64,000 nt of DNA from Atriophallophorus winterbourni (Eukaryota; Platyhelminthes; Trematoda; Plagiorchiida; Microphallidae), in the NCBI GenBank assembly GCA_013407085.1, contig JACCGJ010000636.1, forward strand, positions 1 to 64,000, in the 5' to 3' direction. The notes beneath the pieces are model-generated. The model was not told where the DNA came from and did no database searches. It worked only from the letters and a program-made list of their open reading frames with translations. A program made the position numbers and the translations under genes. Shown here in pieces: positions 42,557 to 53,170 of this stretch; the first letter of the stretch is position 1; each line of letters begins with the position of its first letter.

Positions 42557-45549
42557 TTCATATGCTTGCAGTGTGTCTTAATAAGTGGGGAGAGCTGCAG
42601 CTTGCTGCACAGGAAAACCAGGTCGATATAATTGCCATCTTCGAATCATGGTTGATATCAGGTGATTATGAACCGTCATTTGTATCAACTAAGTACGCCA
42701 TCTAACGTCAGGATTGGGATACTGGTGCTAAGGGGCGGTTGTGTGGCAGTTGTGATAAATGAAGGCCTTCCCGACAGCGAGACATCGATAAAGATTGCTT
42801 CTCACACAATGAAACTAACATCGGTATTTCTTACTGTCGCTAGGAGAAGACTAGCTCTTGCATGTGCTTATAAAAGATCAACTGTTTCATCATTTGACGA
42901 TCAATTAATGAGGGACACATTGGAAGTTCAAAAAAGGCGATGCAACGCATTACTACATGTTGGAGACTTCAATCTACCGGGAATCAATAGGCGTACAGAA
43001 ATTTCTTCACTAGAGTCAGCTGAGTCGCAATATCTGGACTGATTTCATTCCAGGGAAGTTTATCGGCATGTCAGGGAACCTACAAGGTTTAGGTCAGGAC
43101 ACACTTCGTCCACTTCAGATTTGGTTCTATCATCTTATGAAAGAGATATTTATGGGAACAAATACCTTTCGCTACTAGGCAAAAGCGACCACGCCATTAT
43201 TCTTCTTGACTGGACTCTAGCGCACCCAAGTCACCAAGTAAAGATGTACCGCAACTTTTGGTCGAATGGACATCGTACAACTACAAACTTATGCAATTAA
43301 TCTAATTTGGGAACCAGACGAATTAGAACCTAGTGTAGAAATCAAGTTTAATATTATGAGAGGGCACCATTTACAATTACAGGAAAGTTTTAGTCCTCTA
43401 TCACCAGTGAGAATTCGAGGCTTACAAATTCTATGGAACTCACAGACCTAGACTGCAGTATATGAAGACAAGAAATTCACCTATTGCGCTGAAAAGGAAA
43501 TCTTAAAGGGACTTCTAATCCAGACTTGCCAAATAAGCAAAGATTAAGTTGAAAGCGTTTTATGGATCTGTTTAGTCCATACGATCTTTAAAGGCAGAAA
43601 TAGGTACGTTAGTGTTGGATGATGGCAAAAAAATAGCCGATGTTTTGCATTCATTCTTCTGAAGTGTTCATCGGCGTGATTCAGGTAACCGTTTAGAAAC
43701 TCACAAGTACAGAGCACCTCCCATTAGCTGTGTGGTGGTTAATCAGGAAATGGTCACCACAGTTCTGTCGCAGCTGGATAAAACTAAGTATGCTGTCCCC
43801 GAAGGTATACATCCGGTTATTATTCAACCGCTCGCGAATATACTTAGCCTTGCAATTAGCAATTTTTGCAGTCACCTTACTTTAAGGTAGACTAGGGGAT
43901 GATTGAAAACGAGCGGCGGTAGTAGCCATAGACATAAAGGATCCCATTTAGCATTTTCGCAACTATAAGCAATTATGCCTGACGTTCATTCTTTGCAAAT
44001 GGATGGAAAATGGATGAAAAAAATCATTCGGCACCAGATATGTAAACAATTGTTAGCCAATTCCTTACTATACGATGCGCAGCACGGATTGTGGTAAGAA
44101 AGGTCCTGCCTAACCAATATTTTAAGCTTTCTGTATGAAGTGACATTAAGGCTCGATGAAAGGAGAGTAGTTGAATTATGCTACTTTGATTTTCAGAAGG
44201 CCTTCGACTCAGTGAACCATAGGTACCTTCTGCACAAACTAAGGATGTGTTGCGTCTCAGGTGAACTATATCGATAGTTAGACAGCGTCTTTACTAATCG
44301 CACTAACTATGTTAGCATTACAGTTGTGCACTCGGAGGAATCGGTGATACTCAGTGGAGTGCCTCAAGGATCATTGCTTGGTCCACAACATTTTTCTCAT
44401 TTTCGTAAGCGACCTGGCAGCCTGCTTGAGTTAACGATGCTTCCTGTTTGCTGATGATGTTAAGATAGTAGGAACCGACAGTAGAGATACAATTATCTCT
44501 CATTTATGAAAAGTAATTAAGTCGACAAAAACATGGGACTTGTCAAAAACTTGGGGAAGGGCTGCGTTCAGATAACTGATTTGCAGATAAAACAACTAGA
44601 AGTCGGAGAAGGTACTATCACAATAGCTGCTGCTCAGAAAGTGAAGCATCTCGGTATCGCTATAACAGGAGTTTTTAAGTGGGTTACTCAATGTGTCGAA
44701 GCTGCAACCAAGGGTTGCAGAGAATTGTTCAGAATGCGCTCGGCATTGTCATGCCGAACACCTTCTATCTTCATTCCCTTATACAAGGTATCCGTGCGAC
44801 CTCAATTGAAATAGTGCGTTCAATCCTGTGCACCATACTTATAAAAAGATATTACATATCTCGAAAGGGTCTAGCGTCTTGCGACTAGGATTGTTGAGGG
44901 TCAAACAGGTAAAACATATGAGGCAATACTACATGACCTCGATCTGTTCATGCTAAAGACACGACGGCTACGAAGCGACCTAATAGAAGCTTTCAAAATT
45001 CTAAAGGGTCTTACGGGTTACAATATTACTGAAATCCTTAAACTTGCCCCTAAAGCATCAACAAGCCGTCGCTCTATGAAACTGCTTAAATGTAGGCCCA
45101 GGTTGCTGGCACGTGAGCATTTTTCAGCAACCGTGTGGTCAACTTATGGAAGAAACTCACAGATTTTATTGTATACCTAACAAATGTATTGAGCTTTAAA
45201 AAAAATTAGACGCTAAATAGCCTACCATGTTTCCGCACATTGTTTATTAAAAAATTAAAAAAACGTATTTCTATAATTTTTATCTCATATCTGTCTAGGT
45301 TTGAGTAACCTGACAGCATCTATGACTGTGCTGCACCTTGCCTCGGCTAGGCTATTGATTTCAAACATCATACATTGTTCACGCATATTATTGCTTTGTT
45401 TCCTGAATTGATGACCTCTCACCGTGCTGGTGAAGAGAACCCCAACCTTACTCTCCAGATATCCGGAAACAAGAACGTGTGAAATGTACGAACTGTATAC
45501 TGAATATCAAAGTGCCGGATGCTCAACCGCATACCGTCTAAGGAAATCT
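42557..45549 (+). mobile_element. CR1-b copy 1, endonuclease plus RT, decayed
   Basis: Endonuclease: NKWGELQLAAQENQVDIIAI, then the 42662-43042 frame with LALACAYKRSTVSSFDDQL and LLHVGDFNLPGINRR, then LLGKSDHAIILLDW. RT with many stops: YCDFQKAFDSVNHRYLL-like sequence at 44170-44230, GVPQGSLLGP at 44360, and CFLFADDVKIVG at 44440-44470. The C-terminus is at 44533-45180. The 3' UTR continues through the SINE-like core (45290-45375) and hairpin (45416-45437) to 45549, where CR1-b copy 2 is inserted. The last bases of this copy lie at 47194-47225. Confidence 0.84.
45416..45437 (+). other. CR1-b 3' UTR hairpin (copy 1)
   Basis: CTCTCACC, loop GTGCT, GGTGAAGAG; a one-base bulge in the 3' arm. Confidence 0.6.
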
Positions 45550-47193
45550 GGGCAAGCATTCTTTGCAAGTGCTTGGAAAAAATCATTCGGCACCAGGTAT
45601 GTAAACATTTGGTAGCCAATTCCTTACTATCCGATGCCCAGCACGGATTCTGGAAAGGAAGGTCCTGCCTAACCAATCTTCTAAGCTTCTGGACGAAGTG
45701 ACATTACGCCTCGATGAAGGGAGAGTAGTCGAAGTCTGCTATCTTGATTTTCAAAAGGCATTTGACTCGGTGAACCATAGGTACCTTCTGCACAAACTAA
45801 GTATGTGTGGCGTCACAGGTGACCTACATCGATGGTTAGACAGCTTCTTAACTAATCGCACTAACTATGTTAGAATTGCAGGGGAGTGCTCGCAGGAATC
45901 ACTGATTCTCAGTGGAGTGCCTCAAGGCTCGGTGCTTGGTCCATTACTTTTTCTTATTTTTGTAAACGACCTGGCAGCGTGCTTGAGTTCACGCTGCTTC
46001 CTGTTTGCTGATGATGTTAAGATCCTAGGAACCGACAGTAGAGATACGCTTATCTCTGATTTAAAAAAAGTAATCGAGTATACAAAGACCTGGGACTTGC
46101 CACTAAACCTGGGAAAGTGCTGTCTTCTGACGACTGATTTAGCGACAACCCAACTAGAAGTTGGTGAGGGAACTATCAGAATAGCGGCTGCTCAGAAAGT
46201 GAAAGATCTTGTCATTACTATAACAGGCTAATTTTAAATGGGCTACTCAATGTGCCGAAGCTGCAAACAAGGCTCGCAGAGAAATGTTCAGACTTCGCTC
46301 AGCGTTATCTTGCCGAAAACCTTCAATCTTCATTCCCTTATACAAAGTAGTCGTGCGGCCTCACTTGGAGTACTGCGTTCAATCCTGGGCACCGTACTTA
46401 AAAAAGGATATAGCATATATCGAAAGGGTCCAGCGCCTTGCGACTCGGATGGTTGAGGGTCAGGCAGGTGAAACTTATGAGGCTAGACTCAAGGACCTCG
46501 GTTTGTTCTCACTAAAGAGACGGCGGCTGCGAGGTGACCTAATAGAAGCCTTCAAGATTCTAAAGGGTCTTACAGGTGATAATATTACTGAAATCCTTAA
46601 ACTTGCACCTAAAGCAGCTACAAGAGGTAATTCCATGAAACTTCTTAAGAGTAGGCCCAGGTTGCTGGCACGTGAGCACTTTTTCAGCAACCGTGTGGTC
46701 AACTTCTGGAACAAGCTCCCAGATTGTATAGTAAGCCTCCCAAATGTGTTGAGCTTTAAAAGGGAATTAGACGTTAAATGGTCTATCATATTCCCGCATA
46801 TTGTCTAATAAAAAACTTTATAAAAAAACAAAAAAACGTATTTTTACATTTTTATCATATCTGTCTAGGCCTGGACAACCTGACAGTAAATTAGCCCACA
46901 TGCAGTCTATGACTGTTTTTCACTTTACCTCAACTAGGCTAGTGATTTCATACACCACACGTTGTTCACGCATATTATTGCAATGTTTTCTGAATAGCTG
47001 ACCTCTCACCGTGCTGGTGAAGAGAAACCCTACCTTACTTTCCAGATATTCGGAAAAAGGAACGTGTGAAAAGTACGAACTGTATACCCGATATCGAAGT
47101 GCCGGGTGCTCAACCGCATACCGTCGAAGGAAATCTGGGCGCGAGATTGGCTTTCAGCCACCTTCAGCCCTGTGCAACTTGAACTTGAACTTT
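45550..47193 (+). mobile_element. CR1-b copy 2, nested in the 3' UTR of copy 1
   Basis: It starts inside the RT (SILCKCLEKIIRHQVCKHL). Frame 45698-46231 has VVEVCYLDFQKAFDSVNHRY, SGVPQGSVLGPLLFLIFVND and CFLFADDVKILG. Frame 46284-46808 has VRPHLEYCVQSWAPYL, GLFSLKRRRLRGDLIEAF and FFSNRVVNFWNKLPD. Only one small frameshift (about 46235) breaks it, in contrast to copy 1. The 3' UTR ends with TGTGCAACTTGAACTTGAAC at 47172-47191. The flanks CTGGGCAAGC and AGCACCTCCAGCCCTGTG rejoin as copy 1. Confidence 0.86.
47003..47024 (+). other. CR1-b 3' UTR hairpin (copy 2)
   Basis: CTCTCACC, GTGCT, GGTGAAGAG, identical in form to copy 1. Confidence 0.6.
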
Positions 47194-47264
47194 TAGCACC
47201 TCCAGCCCTGTGCAACTTGACCTCACTACAAGGCAAAATCATACACGCAATTTTAAATTTCTAT

Positions 47265-48012
47265 ATGTTTCCGTGGAAGACGAATGTCGAAACAAAAATT
47301 GCTTCTGGAAACGCAACCACAACAACGAGCGACAGAGAGTTATCATATGAATATATAACAGTGAAAGATGTAGAAAAATTAAAAACAGCAACCAAGGGTA
47401 ATTTGCTACTTATGCACAAACCACAGGTTTTCTTTGTCCAATAGAAGCAAATAAATACGACATTCAATTTAAGAAATTTTCTCTCAGAGATATCAATACA
47501 GGGAAAATCATATTCGAAGTTAATGACTCCAGTAGTACATCGAAAGGTAAAAAAATGTTCGTGAATGAAACAAAAGTTCATGACGAAATCTCCGTTAGAA
47601 CTATTAAATATCAATTTACGTCTAACTTTTTGAAATTAAAAGCAGTGGGTGCAAGGTATTTTCAGAATTATTCTTTTTTCATACCTGTCTAGCATCGAAT
47701 TCTCTATTGGCAACCAACAAATCGATGAACTTCGGATGATAGAAAGGCATTATTTCAGAAACAAGTTGCTTAAAAGTTTCGACTTTAATTTTGGTTTTGT
47801 AATGCCGAATTCTGTGAACACTGTTGAACATATATATGAACTGCCGAAACTTTCGAAAGAAGAAAGTGAGTTGAAGTTGAAAATATAATAATTGTTCATA
47901 TTTAGTCAGAGACATGGTACAACACCCATATGAAACTCAATCTGACAGCTTTTACTTCGTGAATGGCCATCTAGTAATGCATAACAAAGCGTTCTATGCA
48001 TATATTGCATAA
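47265..48012 (+). CDS. UNC119: UNC119-like lipid-binding chaperone, left copy
   Basis: Exons 47265-47397, 47427-47655, 47693-47865 and 47906-48012; introns of 29, 37 and 40 nt, all GT-AG and in phase; 213 residues. Family blocks in order: [99 protein letters not shown] and [14 protein letters not shown]119 proteins have an immunoglobulin-like beta-sandwich that binds myristoylated N-termini and carries lipid-modified cargo to cilia and membranes. The ATG is 40 bp downstream of a CR1-b tail; the residues before VKDV are not conserved, so an earlier first exon cannot be excluded. Expected hydrophobic-pocket positions look filled. No stop or frameshift. Confidence 0.93.
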
Positions 48013-48737
48013 CAAAAGATGTTGTTTCATATTAAGGTTTGTACATCAAGTGACAAGAAATGTCATATTTAGTCTTTAATAACTGAACAGTTTCAAAGCG
48101 TTTAAATTCCTGGTTGAATGCGCCAACTGTGCTCAACTGTTTGCAGAATTTGTCATAAAATTGCAAATGGAAACATTATCAATTTTCCGAACTATGAGTG
48201 GTTTTTGTTCTACAATCTCTAAACCTGAATTGCAGCTGCAATCACAATATCATTTATTAAATACCAAACTCCAGTATTTAATGTTCAGTTCAGTTTGCAC
48301 AGGACAGTATGTGGCTAATTATTATTATTCAGCAGCAACAAAACATGCAATTATGTCGGATTGATAGTTGAAATTGATTAAAGTTACCGTTTCATCATTC
48401 TAACCTCAAATGCAAACATTCATCTATGAAAAATAACGTAATATGAAGAATCAATTTCATCTAATATGAATGTCACCATGGTCAGCACTACAGTAGCATG
48501 TACCGAAAGCACAATTTCGACAACCACGAAAAACAAAATTCTAGAATATGGAGACAGGCGGCGCTTGATAGCTACAATATATATATATAAGGTACCTAAA
48601 ACTCGAACGCAAGGTTGTCGTAATTCGTAAAACAATGCGAGAGTTCAAAGCTTGATCTACGGCAGAGATAATCTGCTCAGTTTTCAACTTAGAATCGATC
48701 GTATATTATAAAACATTAATTCATGGTTATTTATTCA
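48013..48737. other. UNC119 3' flank; CR1 scrap at 48284-48316
   Basis: No gene. 48284-48316 reads TTCAGTTCAGTTTGCACAGG and on, the extreme 3' end of a CR1-a LINE in minus orientation. In the right copy the same place holds about 50 bp of other sequence. 48455-48580 is the unnamed repeat shared with 3455-3590 and 60385-60480. A short (TA)n run is near 48580. Confidence 0.65.
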
Positions 48738-48972
48738 TGTATGAAAGCACAAGCATGATACAAACCAAGTAGCGCGCTGCCACTGAGTGTACGTGAAATA
48801 AGATACTGTCAGGTTGCCTATGCCAAGGCATATATAAAAAAGAAAATTTAATAAAAATGGCAGTGAGATTCCAGCGTGTTTTCGCATGGAGCTCAATAAA
48901 GGTGAAAAAATCAATTAAGCAGGGTGTTCGCTGCACAGCACACAGGTAATGTAGGTTTGTACATCCGTGGGT
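48738..48972 (-). repeat. Old SINE copy
   Basis: It begins TATGAAAGCACAAGCATGAT and ends TACATCCGTGGG, with both modules but many substitutions. It lies in the part absent from the right duplicate. Confidence 0.7.
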
Positions 48973-50146
48973 TAAACTCATGATATTGAACAAAAATAAT
49001 TATTTGCCTGCATTTCCATCACTTATACACCTCATAATCGGTTTTGTGCTGCTTGCGCTCATCAGGTAAGGACAGTAGATTCCGGATTCGCATGGCTTGA
49101 AACAGTACAAGAATGGTAAACAAGTTGTGTCTGTGAACCACAGTTGGGTGGAATAAGTACGACCAACTTATTTAGTCACATATGGCCAAACAAATGTAGA
49201 TTGTGTTGAAGCCATAATCATGAGCAAAAGTGCTCATTCACATGCATTTCCAACCAAGCATTTTGCTTATGATCATGGGTTCGATTGAATCTACATATGT
49301 TTGGGCATATGGGATTGAACAGGTGGTCGTAAAATGTTTATCTAAAAGTGGTACACAAACGCAACCCGTTCACCATTCTTCCACTGTTTCAAGGCATACG
49401 GCTCTTGACCGTACTGTCCTTAAATGATGAGTGCAAACAGCACCAAATCGGCGGTGGGGAGTGATGCGAATGCATGCAAATGAGGTTTTATCCATTTAAA
49501 TGCTTATATCGCTGGAACGCTTTGGTTAATTTGTGTACGAAAAGACGTGCCCTAAATTTTATTTATCTGCTTCACAAGATGATGAAAAAACATTTATTTG
49601 TGACAAATCTCATTTCCGTTGTGAATTCAATAGAGGGTAGAAAAGCAGGGTTTGATTTGAAAATCATATTAAAACTCCAATGCACTTAAAGATTTTTCTT
49701 TAAAACAATATCGTTTTCAACAAAATAGATTGTGTTCGGTATTATTTCGATGAACAATAAATAAGCAATGTGAAATACACTTAAAAACCGATAACCATAT
49801 CTGCGTTGTAAATAGTTAAGTTTAGGATCCGCAAGGTAGAATCTAGACACTATATATGCAGTTAATACTTGTCTACAATGCAGCATAGAATGGACATAAA
49901 ATTAGTGTCATTTTCAAATTTATGCAAGGCATAGTATCCTGTATCAAAATAAACAGCATCCTTCTGGGTTCAAATTCCAAAAGTATCGTTAAAATCATTA
50001 TTGCAAATCCAGTTCCTTTACGCAAATGTTTTAAGTGAATGCCGAAAACGAAAAACATGTTAGTAATCTATAAGTACATATGTTCATGCTTGTTATTGAA
50101 GGGGGATGATTATCGATCTGTTACAATTCATGCTTACCATTCGATT
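48973..50146. other. No gene recognised; dispersed repeat at 49056-49165
   Basis: The repeat is the second copy of 1085-1200. From 49928 on, the sequence matches the right duplicate again (55540 onward). Small open frames in this stretch show no family pattern. Confidence 0.45.
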
Positions 50147-50325
50147 GGGCAGAGGTAGTGAGCTGCATGCTGAAACAGGCTGGAGTCTCACTACCATTTC
50201 TATTTCTATTTCCTTCCTCATATCTGTCTAGGCCTGGGCAACCTGACAGTATCTTAGCCCACATGCAGTCTCTGACTGCGCGGCACTTTGCCTGGATCGG
50301 GCTTGTGCTTCCATACCATACCATA
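50147..50325 (+). repeat. Young SINE insertion with 12-bp target duplication
   Basis: The 179-bp insert starts GGGCAGAGGTAGTGAGCTGC and ends in CATACCATACCATA. It is flanked by TACCATTCGATT (50135-50146) and TACCACTCGATT (50326-50337). The right duplicate has the empty site at 55735-55746. The hairpin GGTAGTGAG/CTCACTACC is perfect here. Confidence 0.9.
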
Positions 50326-50908
50326 TACCACTCGATTAACCAAATTCACGAAATCATTTAATACTTTCAAAGATTATTTCAACCCAGAGCATATTCTTTT
50401 TCGCACGTAATCGACAGAAAATTGGGTACTATTAAACACATGGTTGTACGTGTGTTAAATTTCACGAGTCATCGAATTATAAATGTCTTAACAACATCAA
50501 ACCAGGGAATATGCGATATCCAGCATGCGATGGAAGATAATTGAGTCAGCATAATTTCAGATAGCATTCATGCACCGAGACAATAGAAAACACAGAATCT
50601 CAAAGAAGTCGGTAGTAAACTATTACCAGCAATTATTTGAAGGAATTAAAGTAAAACAAGAATGTGCGTCATTATAACTGCGTCCGATCAGAGCGAAATC
50701 AAGCAGATTACTTTATAAAGGAGCATATTACACGTTCAAAAAGTTCATATTAAACACAGCCTCAAATGGTTGTACATGCGTTACGCTCTAATAAAATAAA
50801 GATAATGACCATCCATCACAGCGCGGGCGTATTTCGGAATTGCCGAAATGTTTACAAAAGAAAACTCAATTTTATAGAAACGCGGTGTATAAATGGCGTA
50901 GTTTGGTA
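50326..50908. other. No gene recognised
   Basis: Matches 55735-56342 of the right duplicate with small indels. No open frame of note. Confidence 0.5.
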
Positions 50909-50934
50909 GTATCCGTCTAGGCCTGAGCAACCTG
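50909..50934 (+). repeat. Left half of the SINE split by CR1 (left block)
   Basis: GTATCCGTCTAGGCCTGAGC and AACCTG, then the CR1 tail. The other half of this copy is not in the window because the block breaks at 52864. Confidence 0.75.
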
Positions 50935-52864
50935 TTCAGTTCAGTTTGCACAGGACAGTATGTGGCTAACAAGCCAATCGAGCGTCAAGAATTTCTTTCG
51001 GTGGAAAGCTGCAGAGAAGCACCCACCACTGCCAAAACGTTTATTCTTTTTGTCTATTTGAAATCTTCGCCGAACGCGAAGCCAAGAGATTATCCGGGTT
51101 GAACTTAGGAAGCACCGCGTTATAGCCGATGCTGGAAAAAGAAAAAGCAGTTTCTCTTCACCAGCACGGTGAGAGGTCAGCTGAAGTAGCATTGTGTATA
51201 TTGAAATAAAAAACACAGAGAACTCAAGCCCTCACTTTATTTACGGGATAACGCTAAAAGATGAAAAACCTAAGCTTGTTAGCAATTAAGGAGAGTATTC
51301 AGGAAACAACTTACCCCAGTTGCGGTCCAAACCCTGCTTAAAACTAGACACGGTACTGCAGGATATAAGTTCTTCTGGAAGAATGTTACAGAAGTTAACA
51401 ACCCTAAGGCTGAAAAAGTGTTTCCTGGAGTCTAGCCGACATCGTTTCTTAGCAATTTTAAGTGAGTGGCCCCGGGTGCCCAGCTCGGGGCTTAAGGTAA
51501 AGAAGTCGTTCATTTGCACGCCACTCAAACCCTTCAAGATCCTAAAGGTTTCTATTAAGTCACCTCTTAAACGACGGCGCCTAAGGGAGAAAAGATCGAG
51601 AGACATTAGGCGCACAGCGTACGGTTCCCCTCGCTGACCTTCAATCATGCGAGTTGCGAGGCGCTGTACGCTTTCAAGTGAAAGAATGTCCTTTTGTAGT
51701 GACGACACCACGCCTGAACACAGTATTCAAGATGCGGCCGAACTAATGCCTTGTACAGTGGCAGGAATACATCGGGTCTTCTGCTCGATAGCACTGATTT
51801 CAGCCGAAAAAGTACCTTGCGTGCACGCTGAGCCGCAGCGGCACATTGGTCCTCCCATTTGAAGTCAGCCCTAACCAGTACACCCAAATCCTTAACACAC
51901 TGTGTGGCGTTAACACTGAGGGAATTCCCCGCCACCTGGACCGAAATCTTATCAACCAGTGTTGACAAGAGTTGGCTCTTATTTAGGTTCAGTGGGAGAT
52001 CCCACTGGTATGACCAGTTTATGACCCGCTCAAGGTCGTGCATCAAGGTATCTTTATCCGTTGATCCGATGAATTTCACATCATCCGCGAAAATGAAGCA
52101 TGGGCACTTCAATTCAGAGGACAAGTTATCGATGAAAATCAGGAATAGAAGAGGACCAAGTACCGAACCTTGGGGTACTCCACTGATCACGTCGGTTTGA
52201 TTCGACAGCGTAGATCCTACTCTCACTCGGAATGTCCTACCTGTAAGGAAGGCCTTTATCCAAGCAAGTAGACTACCCCGTATGCCTTTGGCTGCAAGCT
52301 TAATCTCTAGAAAACGGTGATTTACGGAATCGAAAGCCTTGCTGAAGTCTAGGTAGAGGGCTTCGACAGGCTTCCCTTCATATATCCTTTTAGTGGCAGT
52401 ATTCAGAAAGCTAAGGAGGTTAGTCAGGCAGGATCTACCCTTAAGAAATCCATGCTGAGTTACACTCAACAGAGAATGCCGACAAAGATGCTGACAGATT
52501 TTATCACGCAGCAGTTTTTCCATTACTTTCGAGACGGTGCTGGTCAGGCTGACCGGTCTATAGTTACCAACAGTTGACCTGCAACCGCCTTTGTGTATTG
52601 GCACGACTATGGCTTCCCTCCACTTACGGGGAACAACTCCTAGTTGCAGGCATGAATTAAAGAGCTGGCAAAACGGTTCGGCAAGCACTGAGGCAAGATT
52701 TTTAAGCATAATTGAGTAGATGCCGTCCGGTCCCTCAGATTTGTTGACCCGAACATGGATAAGTGCGTCAAACACCTCAGCCTCATTGAAGGACAACTCA
52801 TCTAATACATGGACACCAGGTGTCATGTTAAGCAGACCTGACGGTGCGTTTGAAGAATTATCCC
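50935..52864 (-). mobile_element. CR1-a2 LINE, left block
   Basis: 3' terminus (CTGAA)n at 50935-50946 and hairpin at 51154-51175. The RT frame 52862-51690 has NKSEGPDGIYSIMLKNLASV, VVPIHKGGCRSTVGNYRPVS, QHGFLKGRSCLTNLLSFL, YLDFSKAFDSVNHRFL and SGVPQGSVLGPLLFLIFIDN, and the catalytic FADDVKFIG. After a one-base loss near 51693 the frame 51711-51286 carries QRLATRMIEGQRG and FFSLRVVNFCNILPEE. It is cut at 52864, where unrelated GC-rich sequence begins. Confidence 0.9.
51154..51175 (-). other. CR1-a2 3' UTR hairpin (left block)
   Basis: CTCTTCACC, AGCAC, GGTGAGAG. Confidence 0.65.
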
Positions 52865-53170
52865 TCGTTTTGGCTTCCAAGGTTGTCACAGACGGGGGCG
52901 GCAGTGGGGATTAGCTCCCACTGTCTATAAAATGATCCCATATGGCGTGCGTCTCAAACAGCCTCTGACAACCAAAGCCCAGCTCCTGGCCTGCACGTGG
53001 CGGAACTGCTTCTACTGACAGGAGAAGGGGCGAAGGCGGATGACTGGCTCCTCAAAACCAGTTTGCTCCGGGTAGATGGAGCTCGTCAGCCTGGGAGGGC
53101 AGTCCATCTAAGGGAAGGAAAACCCTTATTCCAAACCTCCGCTGCCTTGCGGCATACCCGATTGCAGGAA
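52865..53170. other. GC-rich sequence of unknown origin before the gap
   Basis: About 300 bp, clearly richer in G and C than its surroundings (words such as GGCCTGCACGTGGCGGAACT and GCTGCCTTGCGGCATACCC). The style resembles the 5' UTR of RTE elements; the RTE at 60.4-63.4 kb has CTGCCTTGTGGGTCAGGC at the matching place. No protein was recognised. Confidence 0.4.

Larger units (their letters stand above)
47229..52864. repeat. Left copy of the duplicated UNC119/CR1 block
   Basis: Aligned by eye with 54171-58300. UNC119 and its 3' flank differ at roughly 3 percent of bases. The left copy has extra sequence at 48515-49928, a SINE at 50147-50325, and a 33-bp CR1 scrap at 48284-48316. Both copies contain the same CR1 insertion at the same base of a SINE. 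Similarity ends at 52864, about 300 bp before the gap. Confidence 0.9.

Noticed and set aside
45550..47193. Simple tandem duplication of a 1.57-kb CR1 unit
   Set aside because: The two copies differ strongly in decay, and the remaining tail of the first copy is found after the second one, so nesting explains the layout.
48455..48580. A tRNA gene or tRNA-derived SINE head
   Set aside because: No cloverleaf, A box or B box could be made to fit here or in the 5' half of the main SINE.
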